A stretch of DNA of 41,575 nt from Promethearchaeota archaeon (GCA_019894955.1 JAGXNQ010000005.1:1-41575), one strand, 5' to 3'; counted from the first letter of the stretch, positions 8,117 to 18,024 are shown. Program-made: numbers and translations. The notes: a model not told the origin generated them from the letters alone.

Positions 8117-10186
8117 CTAAGAATTTAACTCTTCCATGAGATAATTTAATTCCTTTGTAGGATCAGTAAATTGAAATTCAGAAACTTTCAGCTCATAATT
8201 GTTCATATCATTAAAATCATTTAATGAAGCTCTTCCACGAACAATTAAGCTACGACCTTCCAAATCTTTTAAAACATCGCTTAAATCTTCCATATCCGCG
8301 ATTTCACTTGCTTTCTTGCCAACCAACTCTTCAGCTTGCTGACCAAAAAAACTGGTTTTTATTGTGCCACTTTCATCATCCAGGACGACTTTTAAGATCA
8401 TTCTTTTCTCTGATTCTTCTTTTTTTTCACATGTACAATTGGTATCCTTTTTAAAGCACGTCGGACAAGCATCATATATGAACAAATCTCTCTTAGATAA
8501 ATCAATTTCCTTTATAATGCTTCCTTTTATTTCAAAAAATCCAATAGAATCAATTGATTCGATTTTTGTTTCCAAAAATTGTGAAGACTTATTTGAACTT
8601 GGTGAGCTTGCTTTCTTTGTAAACTTGATATCTTCATTAATTTTCTCAATTTCAGAAAATTTATTAAAAGTTGCCTCCTTTCTGTCAAACCTCTCATTAT
8701 ACTTAATTCTGACATTTGAAACTAAAACTTTCATCTCATCTGTTAATTTTTCGGCTAATTCTTCCGCTATATCTCTCCATGCAGTCACTCGAATTGAACC
8801 TGTATTATCACTAACTTCAAAATCAAGTACAGACACATCTTCTCCTGATTTAAGAGTAACTTTTCTTATCTCTCCTACAGATGTAATTACACCTTTAAAA
8901 GAAGCGGAGTTTTCAAGGTTTTCGATCTCTTTTATATTTTTAGTAATTGTAGTTTTTAACTTTTCTTCTTTTGGACGTGCTGTAATTTGAATTTCTTCCT
9001 CGATTACATTAATCTCTGAAACTCGATTATAAATAGCTTCTTTTCTGTCAAACATTTCATTGTGTTTAAGATTAACATTTGACACCAACACCGTCATATC
9101 ATTTGTTAATTTTTCGGCTAATTCTTCCGCTTTATCTCTCCATGCAGTCACTCGAATTGAACCTGTATTATCACTAACTTCAAAATCAAGTACAGACACA
9201 TCCTCTCCTGATTTAAGAGTGACTTTTCTCATCTCTCTGACAGATGTTATAACTCCTTTGAAAGATACTAATTTTTCAAGTTCTTGAATAGATTTTATGT
9301 TTTTAGCTATTGCAGCTTTATATTGAACGCTTCCTTTGGTTTTTTTAATAATTGTGTTAGGGGATGCTGTTAGTTCAATTGTTTTCGGATTTAATTTACT
9401 TTCTCGTGGAGAAAGTTGAGTAATAGAAATATTATCTCCTTCTTTTATTCCTTGAATTTTATCAACATCTTCATTCCAAAAAACTATTCTGACAATACCA
9501 GTTGAATCCATTATTTCGATGTTTCCGACTTTTCCTGTGTTTCCATCACTCTTTACAAATTCTTTTACTGGAGTATAACGAAGCACTTGACCCTTAATTG
9601 AATAAGATTTAAAATTCGGAGTAATATCTCCAATTTTCGTAAAGGCTTGCGTTATTTTAGGAATTTTATTATAATCAATATCTTCCGGGGATAAGATAAT
9701 TTTTCCAAAACGCCCAACATGTATTTCTAAATCTTGATATCGACCTTCTTTAGTATACCCATTGATAATTTTTACAACCTCATTTATTACAAAGTTTTCA
9801 TGTGTTAAAATTTTAGTATCTTCATCCCATAAAACGACTCGAATCTCCCCTGATTCATCTTGGATTGAAAATGATCCAACAAATCCTTCACTTCCATCAT
9901 TTCTTGTAAAATTGAATATTTTATTAACATCTTTTATTCTTCCTGCTAAAACAATATTTTTCATCCCAAGGGAAATATCAGAGATCTTAACTTCAATGTT
10001 ACTAATAGCATCTGTATTCTCTTTTTTTACCTCTACTTTTAGCTCTTTTGCTATTAGAAGTAGTGCTCCATCATCAGTAATTAATCCTTTAAGTTCTGCT
10101 TTTTTTTCATCCACAAGATCTTGAATGTCTTTTCGAGATAATCCTGTTTCATCCATAATTTTATTAATATACGATTCTGCTGACAT
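8117..10186 (-). CDS. Replication protein A-like multi-OB-fold ssDNA-binding protein
   Basis: Repeated OB-fold signatures (DxTGSIRVxxWRDxAEEL), zinc motif CPTCFKKDTNCTC in the C-terminal region. Confidence 0.9.
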   Translation of the reverse strand: MSAESYINKIMDETGLSRKDIQDLVDEKKAELKGLITDDGALLLIAKELKVEVKKENTDAISNIEVKISDISLGMKNIVLAGRIKDVNKIFNFTRNDGSEGFVGSFSIQDESGEIRVVLWDEDTKILTHENFVINEVVKIINGYTKEGRYQDLEIHVGRFGKIILSPEDIDYNKIPKITQAFTKIGDITPNFKSYSIKGQVLRYTPVKEFVKSDGNTGKVGNIEIMDSTGIVRIVFWNEDVDKIQGIKEGDNISITQLSPRESKLNPKTIELTASPNTIIKKTKGSVQYKAAIAKNIKSIQELEKLVSFKGVITSVREMRKVTLKSGEDVSVLDFEVSDNTGSIRVTAWRDKAEELAEKLTNDMTVLVSNVNLKHNEMFDRKEAIYNRVSEINVIEEEIQITARPKEEKLKTTITKNIKEIENLENSASFKGVITSVGEIRKVTLKSGEDVSVLDFEVSDNTGSIRVTAWRDIAEELAEKLTDEMKVLVSNVRIKYNERFDRKEATFNKFSEIEKINEDIKFTKKASSPSSNKSSQFLETKIESIDSIGFFEIKGSIIKEIDLSKRDLFIYDACPTCFKKDTNCTCEKKEESEKRMILKVVLDDESGTIKTSFFGQQAEELVGKKASEIADMEDLSDVLKDLEGRSLIVRGRASLNDFNDMNNYELKVSEFQFTDPTKELNYLMEELNS
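8707..8905. repeat. Copy 1 of near-identical OB-fold coding repeat inside the RPA-like gene
   Basis: Long near-identical stretch gttaatttttcggctaattcttccgct...tcaagtacagacacatc shared with copy 2 at a 363-bp offset. Confidence 0.9.
9070..9268. repeat. Copy 2 of near-identical OB-fold coding repeat inside the RPA-like gene
   Basis: See copy 1; offset is exactly 121 codons. Confidence 0.9.
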
Positions 10187-10348
10187 ATCATCACGTTAAA
10201 TATTACTTTTATTAGGTTTATATGGATCTTTCTAAATTATATTCTTAAAAAAGTAATCTATTAATATCTAATTAATGAATATTTTTAAAAAACAAGAGTA
10301 TTTCATATCGGTAATTTATTAAAAAATAATATTAAATTTGTCGGTAAT

Positions 10349-11116
10349 ATGAGTAATTTTAAAATCATTCCCGTATTGGATATCCTCAATTCCATATGCG
10401 TTCATGCGATTAAGGGAGAGAGAAGTCAGTATGCTCCGTTAAAATCTTACATGTTTGGATCTAGTGATCCTCATGCAATTGTAGAAACTCTTCATGATAA
10501 ATATGAGTTTAATGAGTTGTATATCGCAGATTTAGATGCTATAATGAAAAATAAACCAAACTCTGATATAATTATAAATCTCATTCAAAATTATGATATA
10601 AGAATTATGCTAGATTCGGGAGTCTCAACTAAAGATGATATAAATGCAATATTCGAACTTGGAATCAAGGATATCATTATTGGTTTAGAAACTTTAGGGA
10701 ATTTAGAGGTTATTAAAAGCACATTAAGTGTATTGGGAAGTGAAAATATAATTGTAAGTATTGATATGTATTTAGAGAAAGTCATTACAAAAATTAAAGA
10801 ATTAAAATTCAAATCTATCCCTGATATTGTGAAAATCATAGGAGATTTAGGCGTTTCTAAAATTATTTTACTTGATTTATTTCGAGTTGGACAGAAGTTG
10901 GGAGGAATTTCGCCTCTTTATCTTAGATTGAGGAATAAATTTGACGGAGAAATATATGTAGGCGGAGGAATAAAGAATTTATCAGATATTCAAACTTTTA
11001 ATGATAATGAATTTTCCGGAGTATTAATAGGAACAGCACTTTATGATGGAACAATAAAAATTCAGAAATTAAGAAATTTAATCTATAAATATGACACCAG
11101 TACTAGAAACATTTAA
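10349..11116 (+). CDS. HisA/HisF-like TIM-barrel protein
   Basis: IIPVLDILNSICVHAIKGERSQY, ELYIADLDAI, IYVGGGIKNLSDI, GVLIGTALYDG. Confidence 0.8.
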   Translation: MSNFKIIPVLDILNSICVHAIKGERSQYAPLKSYMFGSSDPHAIVETLHDKYEFNELYIADLDAIMKNKPNSDIIINLIQNYDIRIMLDSGVSTKDDINAIFELGIKDIIIGLETLGNLEVIKSTLSVLGSENIIVSIDMYLEKVITKIKELKFKSIPDIVKIIGDLGVSKIILLDLFRVGQKLGGISPLYLRLRNKFDGEIYVGGGIKNLSDIQTFNDNEFSGVLIGTALYDGTIKIQKLRNLIYKYDTSTRNI

Positions 11117-11608
11117 TGATTTTTTACACACGGGACAAGAGTGCTTCATTCTCACCCAATCGATCATGTGATCTTTATGAGCTTTAGTTTCACATAAAGG
11201 ACATCCAATTACTTCATCAAAAATTTCGATTTTTTTACTACATACAGCACATTTTGTTTTAGATGAGGTGGTAACCTTAATTAATTCTTTTTTAATATCT
11301 AAAACTACAGTTTCTGTGTTTTCTGCTGTTGGTGTTATCTGTTTCAATTCCGATTTATTATCAATGCAAAAGATAGTTCCAGCACCCTCATCTTTTGTAT
11401 TTCCTATCCATACTACTTTTCCCTTGAATTCTCCGGCGCCTTCGCTTTCTATAGATAGATTTAATCTGCGATCCTCCAAGACAAAAGTTTGTATTACTTT
11501 AGTATATTTTAACCCTTCAAGATTTGCAGATAACTGTTTAATAACTTCAATCGGTTCTTTAAATACTTGGCTAGTTATATCCAATTTAGTAATTTCTTTG
11601 GGTGACAA
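11078..11608 (-). CDS. Protein with C-terminal RING-like zinc finger
   Basis: CAVCSKKIEIFDEVIGCPLCETKAHKDHMIDWVRMKHSCPVC. Confidence 0.7.
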   Translation of the reverse strand: MSPKEITKLDITSQVFKEPIEVIKQLSANLEGLKYTKVIQTFVLEDRRLNLSIESEGAGEFKGKVVWIGNTKDEGAGTIFCIDNKSELKQITPTAENTETVVLDIKKELIKVTTSSKTKCAVCSKKIEIFDEVIGCPLCETKAHKDHMIDWVRMKHSCPVCKKSLNVSSTGVIFID

Positions 11609-11907
11609 AATTAAATCATCATGTTTTTTTGATATTTAATAATAATTATTTAATTTAAACTTTTATATCACAATTAAAAATACGAGTAAGGTCATATATC
11701 AGTATTATTGAAAAGTTCTTGGAGAAAGGAAATTAAACAAAAATATTTAATGTTTTTTTTATATCCCTAAAAGTATATGCCTCTCTTTTAGAATTTAAAT
11801 TTATGACTGTTTTTAAAAAAGAAATTAATGTTTTATTGAAAATAAAAAATTAATTAAGCTATTCATAATATGAGTTTTTTAGAAAGTCACATAAAATATG
11901 AATTGTA

Positions 11908-12636
11908 ATGGCACACAAAATAAAATTATTAGTAAGTCCTAAAAATATCGAAGAAGCAAGAATCACCATCAACTCTGGAGTTGATTATGTGGATTGCAAA
12001 AATCCTGATGAAGGTTCATTAGGTGCTAATTTTCCATGGATTATTAATCAAATGAAAGAATTGATTCCAGAAAGTAGTTCACAGAAACTCAGTGCTACCA
12101 TAGGAGACTTTCCTTATTTGCCCGGGTCCGCATCCTTAGCTGCATTAGGTGCAGCAGTTTCTGGGGCAGACATTATTAAAGTTGGATTAAAAGGACCTAA
12201 AAATGTGGAAGAAGGAGTGGATCTAATGGAAAAAGTAGTAAAAGCAGTGAAAAATTTTAATACAGAGATTAAAATAGTAGTAGCAGGTTACGCTGATTAT
12301 AAGAGAATAAAAACATCTCCTGATTTTTTATCTATCCCCATAATTGCTGCTGAGTCGGGATCTGACATAGCAATGCTAGATACATTTATAAAAGATGGAA
12401 AAGGAATATTTGATTTTTTAAGTGTTGAACAATTGAAGGATTTCAAAAAAATTTCAAAACAATTGAATCTTGAAGTAGCTTTAGCTGGTAATTTAATGAA
12501 AGAATCAATTTCAAAAATCAAAAAAATCTCACCAGATATTATTGGAGTAAGAAGCATTGTATGTGATAACTTCGATAGACAAAAAGGCAAAATTAGAGGC
12601 CATTTGATTGAAGATTTAAAAAAAGAATTATACTAA
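11908..12636 (+). CDS. mfnB: (5-formylfuran-3-yl)methyl phosphate synthase (MfnB/DUF556)
   Basis: LLVSPKNIEEARITINSGVDYVDCKNPDEGSLGANFPW, SATIGDFPYLPGSASLAALGAAVSGADIIKVGL. Confidence 0.92.
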   Translation: MAHKIKLLVSPKNIEEARITINSGVDYVDCKNPDEGSLGANFPWIINQMKELIPESSSQKLSATIGDFPYLPGSASLAALGAAVSGADIIKVGLKGPKNVEEGVDLMEKVVKAVKNFNTEIKIVVAGYADYKRIKTSPDFLSIPIIAAESGSDIAMLDTFIKDGKGIFDFLSVEQLKDFKKISKQLNLEVALAGNLMKESISKIKKISPDIIGVRSIVCDNFDRQKGKIRGHLIEDLKKELY

Positions 12637-12656
12637 GTAGGATATCTGGAAATATA

Positions 12657-13154
12657 ATGAAAGATTTAGAAATTTCTATTGGTCTTTCAGCAAATTTGTC
12701 TCTAATTGATTTACGTCTGTGTGCAAAAGAATTTATTGACTTTATAGATGGGTTTTCAGATAACAACAATACTGAAAATTACATTATCCTTACAGCTTTG
12801 CAAGATGAGTTATTAGTTGGTATGATCATTGCTGATAAGAAAAGTAATAATGATGATCCGATTATAAATTTTCTTCCCACCACCTCTTTAAAACTATTGT
12901 TCGTAGCTCCTAAATTTAGAAATAAAAAAATCGGTTATTTATTATTAAATAAATTTATAAAATTACAAAAGGAAGAAGGAATCGCTAAAATTCAAATAAA
13001 ATTACCTCAACATTATATAAAAGGTATTAAATTTTTCCAAAAATATAATTTTCATGAAAAAGAGAAGTTTCGAAACAATATCATATTAGAAAGAAATATT
13101 TGGATTGATTTTGGCATCAGAGATGCAGATATTATAGATAATAGTTTCTACTAA
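12657..13154 (+). CDS. GNAT-family acetyltransferase
   Basis: LKLLFVAPKFRNKKIGYLLLNKFIK acetyl-CoA-binding-like motif and downstream KYNFHEKEKF. Confidence 0.75.
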   Translation: MKDLEISIGLSANLSLIDLRLCAKEFIDFIDGFSDNNNTENYIILTALQDELLVGMIIADKKSNNDDPIINFLPTTSLKLLFVAPKFRNKKIGYLLLNKFIKLQKEEGIAKIQIKLPQHYIKGIKFFQKYNFHEKEKFRNNIILERNIWIDFGIRDADIIDNSFY

Positions 13155-13215
13155 CTCCTTTGAAAAATATAAACAAATCATAAACTTATTTTGGTATTAG
13201 TTATAAAATTTTAAT

Positions 13216-14037
13216 ATGTTTGAGAAAGAATTAGGGATTATTGGTATTGGTAAAATTGGTTCAGCATTACTCAAGCGATTTGTTTTAACTAATACGGTTA
13301 AAAATGAATCAATAATTATATATGATATCGATGAAACGCGTTCAAAGGACGTTTCAGAAAAACTAAATGTTGAGATCGCTAAAGACAATTTAGAATTAGT
13401 CAAAAGATCCCGCTATATTTTAATAGCTGTCATTCCTCAAGTAATCAATAAAATTTTAAGCGAAATTAGTACGGAAATTTCAGAGGACCAAACAATAATA
13501 TCAATTGCCGCAGGAGTATCTTTTGAACATATTTTTAAAATTTTAAATAAACCAATCGGTTTAATAAGAATTATGACAAATACTCCTTGCATTATTGGAG
13601 CTGCAGCAACCGCTATAGCCTCTAATGAATATGTGAATGAGAGAGAATTAACTTTTGCTAAGAAATTATTTAAATCTGTAGGATTTGTTGTGGAACTAGA
13701 CGAAATACACTTAGATGCAGTGACTGGGTTGTCTGGTAGTGGACCAGCTTATATTTTTATAATAATTGAAGCTTTAGCAGATGGAGGAGTAAAAATGGGG
13801 TTACCTCGGGATATTTCACAAAAATTAGCAGCGCATACCGTTATGGGCTCAGCAAAGTTGTTATTAGAAACGGGGAAACATCCAGGAGAATTGAAAGATA
13901 TGGTTGCAACACCCGGTGGAACAACTATTACCGCTATTCATGAGCTTGAATCCGCAAAATTAAGAGCAACTCTAATTAGAGCTGTAGAGGCAGCAACTTT
14001 AAAATCTAAAACTCTAAATAATTCTAGAAAGCCTTGA
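13216..14037 (+). CDS. proC: Pyrroline-5-carboxylate reductase
   Basis: IGIGKIGSALL Rossmann motif, TGLSGSGPAYIFIIIEALADGGVKMGLPR, TPGGTTITAIHELE. Confidence 0.95.
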   Translation: MFEKELGIIGIGKIGSALLKRFVLTNTVKNESIIIYDIDETRSKDVSEKLNVEIAKDNLELVKRSRYILIAVIPQVINKILSEISTEISEDQTIISIAAGVSFEHIFKILNKPIGLIRIMTNTPCIIGAAATAIASNEYVNERELTFAKKLFKSVGFVVELDEIHLDAVTGLSGSGPAYIFIIIEALADGGVKMGLPRDISQKLAAHTVMGSAKLLLETGKHPGELKDMVATPGGTTITAIHELESAKLRATLIRAVEAATLKSKTLNNSRKP

Positions 14038-14038
14038 T

Positions 14039-15016
14039 TTATGCAACTTTATTCATAAAATTAATAGTTTTATCCTCGTATATGCTCGATTTAGTAATTT
14101 TTATTTCTGGTATATAAGTATCAAATACATCTAACACTTTTGCTTCACTCCTCTTTTTGCATATTGCATATACCGATCTTCCCAATTGATTCATACTAGC
14201 ACCAATTATGTTTAGTTTGTTTAAATCTTCTATTAGTTCGCGTGTGTTAGTAAGTTGCAGAATATCGAGGATTAGGGTTTTTTGTACAAATTCGATGGAA
14301 GTATTCATAAAAGTATGAATACTTGGATTTTGGAGCAATTTAATTAATGCATCTCTACCAGCATACTTTATATTCATATTTAATCTTGGGTCATTTAGTA
14401 TTGATTTTGTATGAATCATTCCAAAGGAACCACAGATTACACTTAAACCCGATGGATGTTGGATCCGTTCTGAGATACAAGGATAACCTGGTTCTTTTAA
14501 AATGCACAAACCACCTCCTAATTGACCACAAATTGTTCCTAGACCTGTTTTATTTGAAACTTCGGCAATATGGGCTATCTTACCTTTCTCCCAATCTGAT
14601 ATCTTTAGTTTTAAAAGAGCAGCTATTCCATATGCAGTCCCTAGAGCTCCAGATCCGCTTGCACCATACCCACAACCTACGGGTAAATCAAAATTGTGCT
14701 CAATTTTCAAATGAGAGGTTTTTTTAAAATATTGTTTTAGATAATTGAAAATAAAGTGAGTTGTTTCGGCTTTTTCATTTAATTCTATCCCATTAATAAA
14801 GATTTGACATGTCGAATAAGAAGTATCTTTTGGATCTTGAGTAGTAATTTTAGTTATCCCGAAATTATTGATATTGAACCCCGCCCCCCTTGATCCAATC
14901 AATTGAGGATCTTGTATCTTAATTCCGTTTAATTGATCCACAATTTCAAAAAATCCAGAAATCCGGTGTGGTACCTTTACAATAACTTCTACATCTTTAT
15001 TTGACATGCAACTCAA
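14039..15016 (-). CDS. Pantoate kinase (GHMP superfamily)
   Basis: VPHRISGFFEI, GSRGAGFNIN, LPVGCGYGASGSGALGTAYG, TGLGTICGQLGGG. Confidence 0.85.
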   Translation of the reverse strand: MSCMSNKDVEVIVKVPHRISGFFEIVDQLNGIKIQDPQLIGSRGAGFNINNFGITKITTQDPKDTSYSTCQIFINGIELNEKAETTHFIFNYLKQYFKKTSHLKIEHNFDLPVGCGYGASGSGALGTAYGIAALLKLKISDWEKGKIAHIAEVSNKTGLGTICGQLGGGLCILKEPGYPCISERIQHPSGLSVICGSFGMIHTKSILNDPRLNMNIKYAGRDALIKLLQNPSIHTFMNTSIEFVQKTLILDILQLTNTRELIEDLNKLNIIGASMNQLGRSVYAICKKRSEAKVLDVFDTYIPEIKITKSSIYEDKTINFMNKVA

Positions 15017-15070
15017 GAAACTTAATTTAGCTGATCAACTATATATTAATAAATAAAAGAAAAATCAAAT

Positions 15071-15784
15071 TTGATTATTATTAAAAATATTGTAATAAAA
15101 ATTGGGGGTTCACTATTATTTTCGGAAGATCTTGAAATCAATATTCAACAAATAATTAAGTTTTGTGACATAATTAAGGCTAATCAATATTATAATAAGG
15201 TTATCATAGTATGTGGGGGCGGTAAAATAGCAAGAAAATATATTTCTGCTATAAGATATGTTCATTCGAACGAAACATCTAATGATATTATGGGGATTAA
15301 AATATCTCGAATTAACGCCCGATTATTAATGGAAGTAATTGGAGAAAGTGCTTTCCCTATAGTTCCAAAACAATTTGAAGAATTAGCACAAGCTCTTTTA
15401 TTTGATAAAATAATAATTATGGGTGGTTTGCAACCAGGGCAATCAACGACTTCAGTTGCTTTAGAAGTTGCTGAATTTATCAATGCTGATCAGGTAGTAA
15501 TACTTACTAATGTTACTGGGATATATAATAAAGATCCAAATAAATTTGATGATGCTAAGTTAATTAAAAACTTAACCCTCGATGAGCTACAAAATTTGAT
15601 TATTAATAACAGTAATGAAAAACAAGCTGCTGCTGGAGAATATCGAATTTTTGATGCGGTCTCTCTGCAAATAATGAAAAGAAGTAAGATAAAGGTCTAT
15701 GTAGTATCTGGAACGAATTTAGATGATTTTATGAAAATCTTGGATGGAAACTCTGATTTTAATGGTACTTTAATTTCAAATTAA
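15071..15784 (+). CDS. pyrH: Archaeal-type UMP kinase
   Basis: IKIGGSLL, GGGKIARKYISA, ISRINARLL, MGGLQPGQSTTSVAL, TNVTGIYNKDP; TTG start. Confidence 0.88.
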   Translation: MIIIKNIVIKIGGSLLFSEDLEINIQQIIKFCDIIKANQYYNKVIIVCGGGKIARKYISAIRYVHSNETSNDIMGIKISRINARLLMEVIGESAFPIVPKQFEELAQALLFDKIIIMGGLQPGQSTTSVALEVAEFINADQVVILTNVTGIYNKDPNKFDDAKLIKNLTLDELQNLIINNSNEKQAAAGEYRIFDAVSLQIMKRSKIKVYVVSGTNLDDFMKILDGNSDFNGTLISN

Positions 15785-15864
15785 TTTTCATTTCGAAAAA
15801 TTAATTTATTTATCCACATTTATTAAAAACTAAGATTATTCTAAGAATTAACTAGGAACTGAAA

Positions 15865-16092
15865 ATGTCTCAATCGTCATGGAAAGAACAGATAAAAAAA
15901 AAATGGGGACCTCATAGTCATTGTCCCGTATGTCGTAAAGCTATGCCTGCTGATAAACAATTTTGTAACCAAACTTGTAAGGATAATTATCTAGCAAAAG
16001 AAAAGAAAGGTAAGAAAAAAAATAGAATTCAAATGATTGTTATGTTTTCAATGCTAGGTGTTTTGATAATTTTTACGTTGTTTATGGGATGA
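15865..16092 (+). CDS. Small zinc-ribbon plus transmembrane protein (DUF2116-like)
   Basis: HCPVCRKAMPADKQFCNQTC followed by basic linker and one hydrophobic helix. Confidence 0.75.
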   Translation: MSQSSWKEQIKKKWGPHSHCPVCRKAMPADKQFCNQTCKDNYLAKEKKGKKKNRIQMIVMFSMLGVLIIFTLFMG

Positions 16093-16104
16093 TAAAGTTA
16101 ACTT

Positions 16105-16226
16105 GCAGGGATAGCCAAGCGGTCAACGGCGGTGGACAAATAAAAGAATAAAATCTTGCCAGTCTTTTAACCACACTCAAGATCCATTGACATAGGTCTA
16201 CAGGGGTTCAAATCCCCTTCCCTGCA
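16105..16226 (+). tRNA. tRNA-Leu(CAA) with 39-nt intron at 32/33 (16138-16176)
   Basis: Acceptor GCAGGGA/TCCCTGC; spliced anticodon arm GTGGA-CTCAAGA-TCCAT; T-arm AGGGG-TTCAAAT-CCCCT; BHB with GTGG:CCAC central helix, bulges AC^A and AC^T, AAAAG:CTTTT intron helix. Confidence 0.92.
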
Positions 16227-16265
16227 TCTTATCAATAGGATTTTTCACGTAGTAAATTTATTTAA

Positions 16266-16622
16266 TTATTTGGGTAATATAGATATCATTTCATTAAGAC
16301 AACTCATAATAGGTTTAATGAAATTTTCTTCAACCATTTCAGTTTTAAGAAATGATAACAATAAAACTGGAGTGTTTAGTAAATTTGCCATACGTTCAAC
16401 TATCAATTTATTCGCAATTTTATTTTTAATTCCAAATAGTGTATAGGAAGATGACGAAGTTTTAACTCCTTCGATAAGAGAAGGGTTGCTTAAAGTAACA
16501 CTTCCAATACCCATTTCTTTTTGATCAGATAATAGTAATAGGTGACTCTTATGTAATCTAAAAAGAGAGAGATAAAAACACACGTCATTAATGAGTAAAT
16601 TTCTTTCTGATATCGGTTCCAT
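16266..16622 (-). CDS. Hypothetical protein, possible PAC3/PAC4-like proteasome assembly chaperone fold
   Basis: KSHLLLLSDQKEMGIGSVTLSNPSL...SSSYTLFGIKNKIANKLIVERMANLLNTPVLLLSFL; weak family resemblance only. Confidence 0.45.
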   Translation of the reverse strand: MEPISERNLLINDVCFYLSLFRLHKSHLLLLSDQKEMGIGSVTLSNPSLIEGVKTSSSSYTLFGIKNKIANKLIVERMANLLNTPVLLLSFLKTEMVEENFIKPIMSCLNEMISILPK

Positions 16623-16642
16623 TAATCATTAACTCCAAAATT

Positions 16643-17446
16643 TTATAGTCCTGATTCCTTTATTGCCTCATTCACATCATAATTTTTATGCACAATTAGA
16701 GATAGGGCTTTTACAACACTCGTGGGATTCTCCGCTTGAAAAACATTTCTCCCATATGCAACTCCTGCACCACCAACATCAATAGATTCTTTTGTAATTT
16801 CCAAAATACCCTTAATTCCCGTTTTTTCACCACCTGCTATAATTACTGGCACCATACAACCATCAACAACTTGTTTAAATGAATCTGGATCTCCCGGCCA
16901 ATTTGTTTTCACTAAATCCGCCCCTAATTCTGCTGCAACTCGAGCTACTATTTTCACTACTCCAACTTCATATTCATCTTTAATGTTTTGCCCCCGTGGA
17001 TACATCATTGCTATTAAAGGCATTCCATATTCTCGACATTCTCGAGAGACCCTTCCCAAAGTTTCTAACATTTCAGGATCAGATTTAGTTCCTATATTTA
17101 TGTGTAAAGAAACACCATCAGATCCAAATCTTACAGCCTCTAAAACCGTATTTATTAAAACCTTATAATTTGCATCAGGGCTTAAAGAAGTTGAACCGGA
17201 TAAATGAAGAATTAGTCCAATATCGGGTCCATATCCCCTGTGTGCATGGAGAGGGATTCCAACATGGCCTATAACAGCATTTGCCCCTCCTAAAGCAATT
17301 TTATTAACCATTTCTCCTATTTCACAATCTATCCCCTTAATTGGACCAACTGTTAATCCATGATCCATCGGAACAATTACAGTTTTATTCGTTTCTCTAT
17401 TAATAATTCTCTCCAACCGAATTTTCTTACCAATATATCCCGAAAT
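16643..17446 (-). CDS. 2-amino-3,7-dideoxy-D-threo-hept-6-ulosonate (ADH) synthase, class I aldolase family; proposed AUU start at 17446
   Basis: GKKIRLERIINRETNKTVIVPMDHGLTVGPIKGI, YPRG, KTNWPGDP, AGGEKTG; GKKIRLERI lies upstream of the TTG used in the ORF track (17416); SD AAGGTGA at 17454-17460. Confidence 0.87.
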   Translation of the reverse strand: MSGYIGKKIRLERIINRETNKTVIVPMDHGLTVGPIKGIDCEIGEMVNKIALGGANAVIGHVGIPLHAHRGYGPDIGLILHLSGSTSLSPDANYKVLINTVLEAVRFGSDGVSLHINIGTKSDPEMLETLGRVSRECREYGMPLIAMMYPRGQNIKDEYEVGVVKIVARVAAELGADLVKTNWPGDPDSFKQVVDGCMVPVIIAGGEKTGIKGILEITKESIDVGGAGVAYGRNVFQAENPTSVVKALSLIVHKNYDVNEAIKESGL

Positions 17447-17571
17447 AATATTTTCACCTTTTCAGTATTGAATTTAAATTGATAATCTAAATATATAGTA
17501 TTTATCACCTTTTTAAATCTTTTAAACTCAATATAGGATTAAAATTAATATAAATTGTTTTTGAATTGGGT

Positions 17572-18000
17572 TTAGTCTAAATCTAATATCACATCAGAAA
17601 TTCTTTGTCTTCTGATGTCAAAATCATGATCGAGGTGAAGTGTAATACAGTGAATATCTTTCCTTTTTGGGTTTTTATGAACGAAACTAATAGGAACCAC
17701 GGGTAATTCTGATTCTTTAATAATATTTTTTGTAATTGGGACTGGAATGACTTCCATACATCTTTCACATTTAACTAACACTACTTTTATGTTTTTTTGC
17801 TCTAACTTTTTAATTTTACTTAATAAATCCGTCGATAATCCTGGAGAGTCAAGAGAAATCCTATCTTTCTTCTTAGGAGCTTCTGGAACTGCCGGAATAT
17901 TTAAATCTATGTTCTCTTTTTCTCTCTTGTCCTTTAAATCTTCTTTTATTTTTTCGGATTTCACATTCTTTATATCATTCATGATAGAAGATAGAAACAA
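17572..18000 (-). CDS. Hypothetical protein with CxxC motif
   Basis: KCERCMEVIPVPITKN...LPVVPISFVHKN...CITLHLDHDFDIRRQRISDVIL; adjacent to 18025-18627 on the same strand. Confidence 0.65.
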   Translation of the reverse strand: MFLSSIMNDIKNVKSEKIKEDLKDKREKENIDLNIPAVPEAPKKKDRISLDSPGLSTDLLSKIKKLEQKNIKVVLVKCERCMEVIPVPITKNIIKESELPVVPISFVHKNPKRKDIHCITLHLDHDFDIRRQRISDVILDLD

Positions 18001-18024
18001 TATTAGATATTTAAAATGAAAGAA

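Noticed and set aside
8364-8990. 208-aa plus-strand ORF
   Set aside because: Antisense to the RPA-like gene; Ser/Phe-rich composition typical of a shadow frame, and it shares the repeated segment only because of the sense repeat
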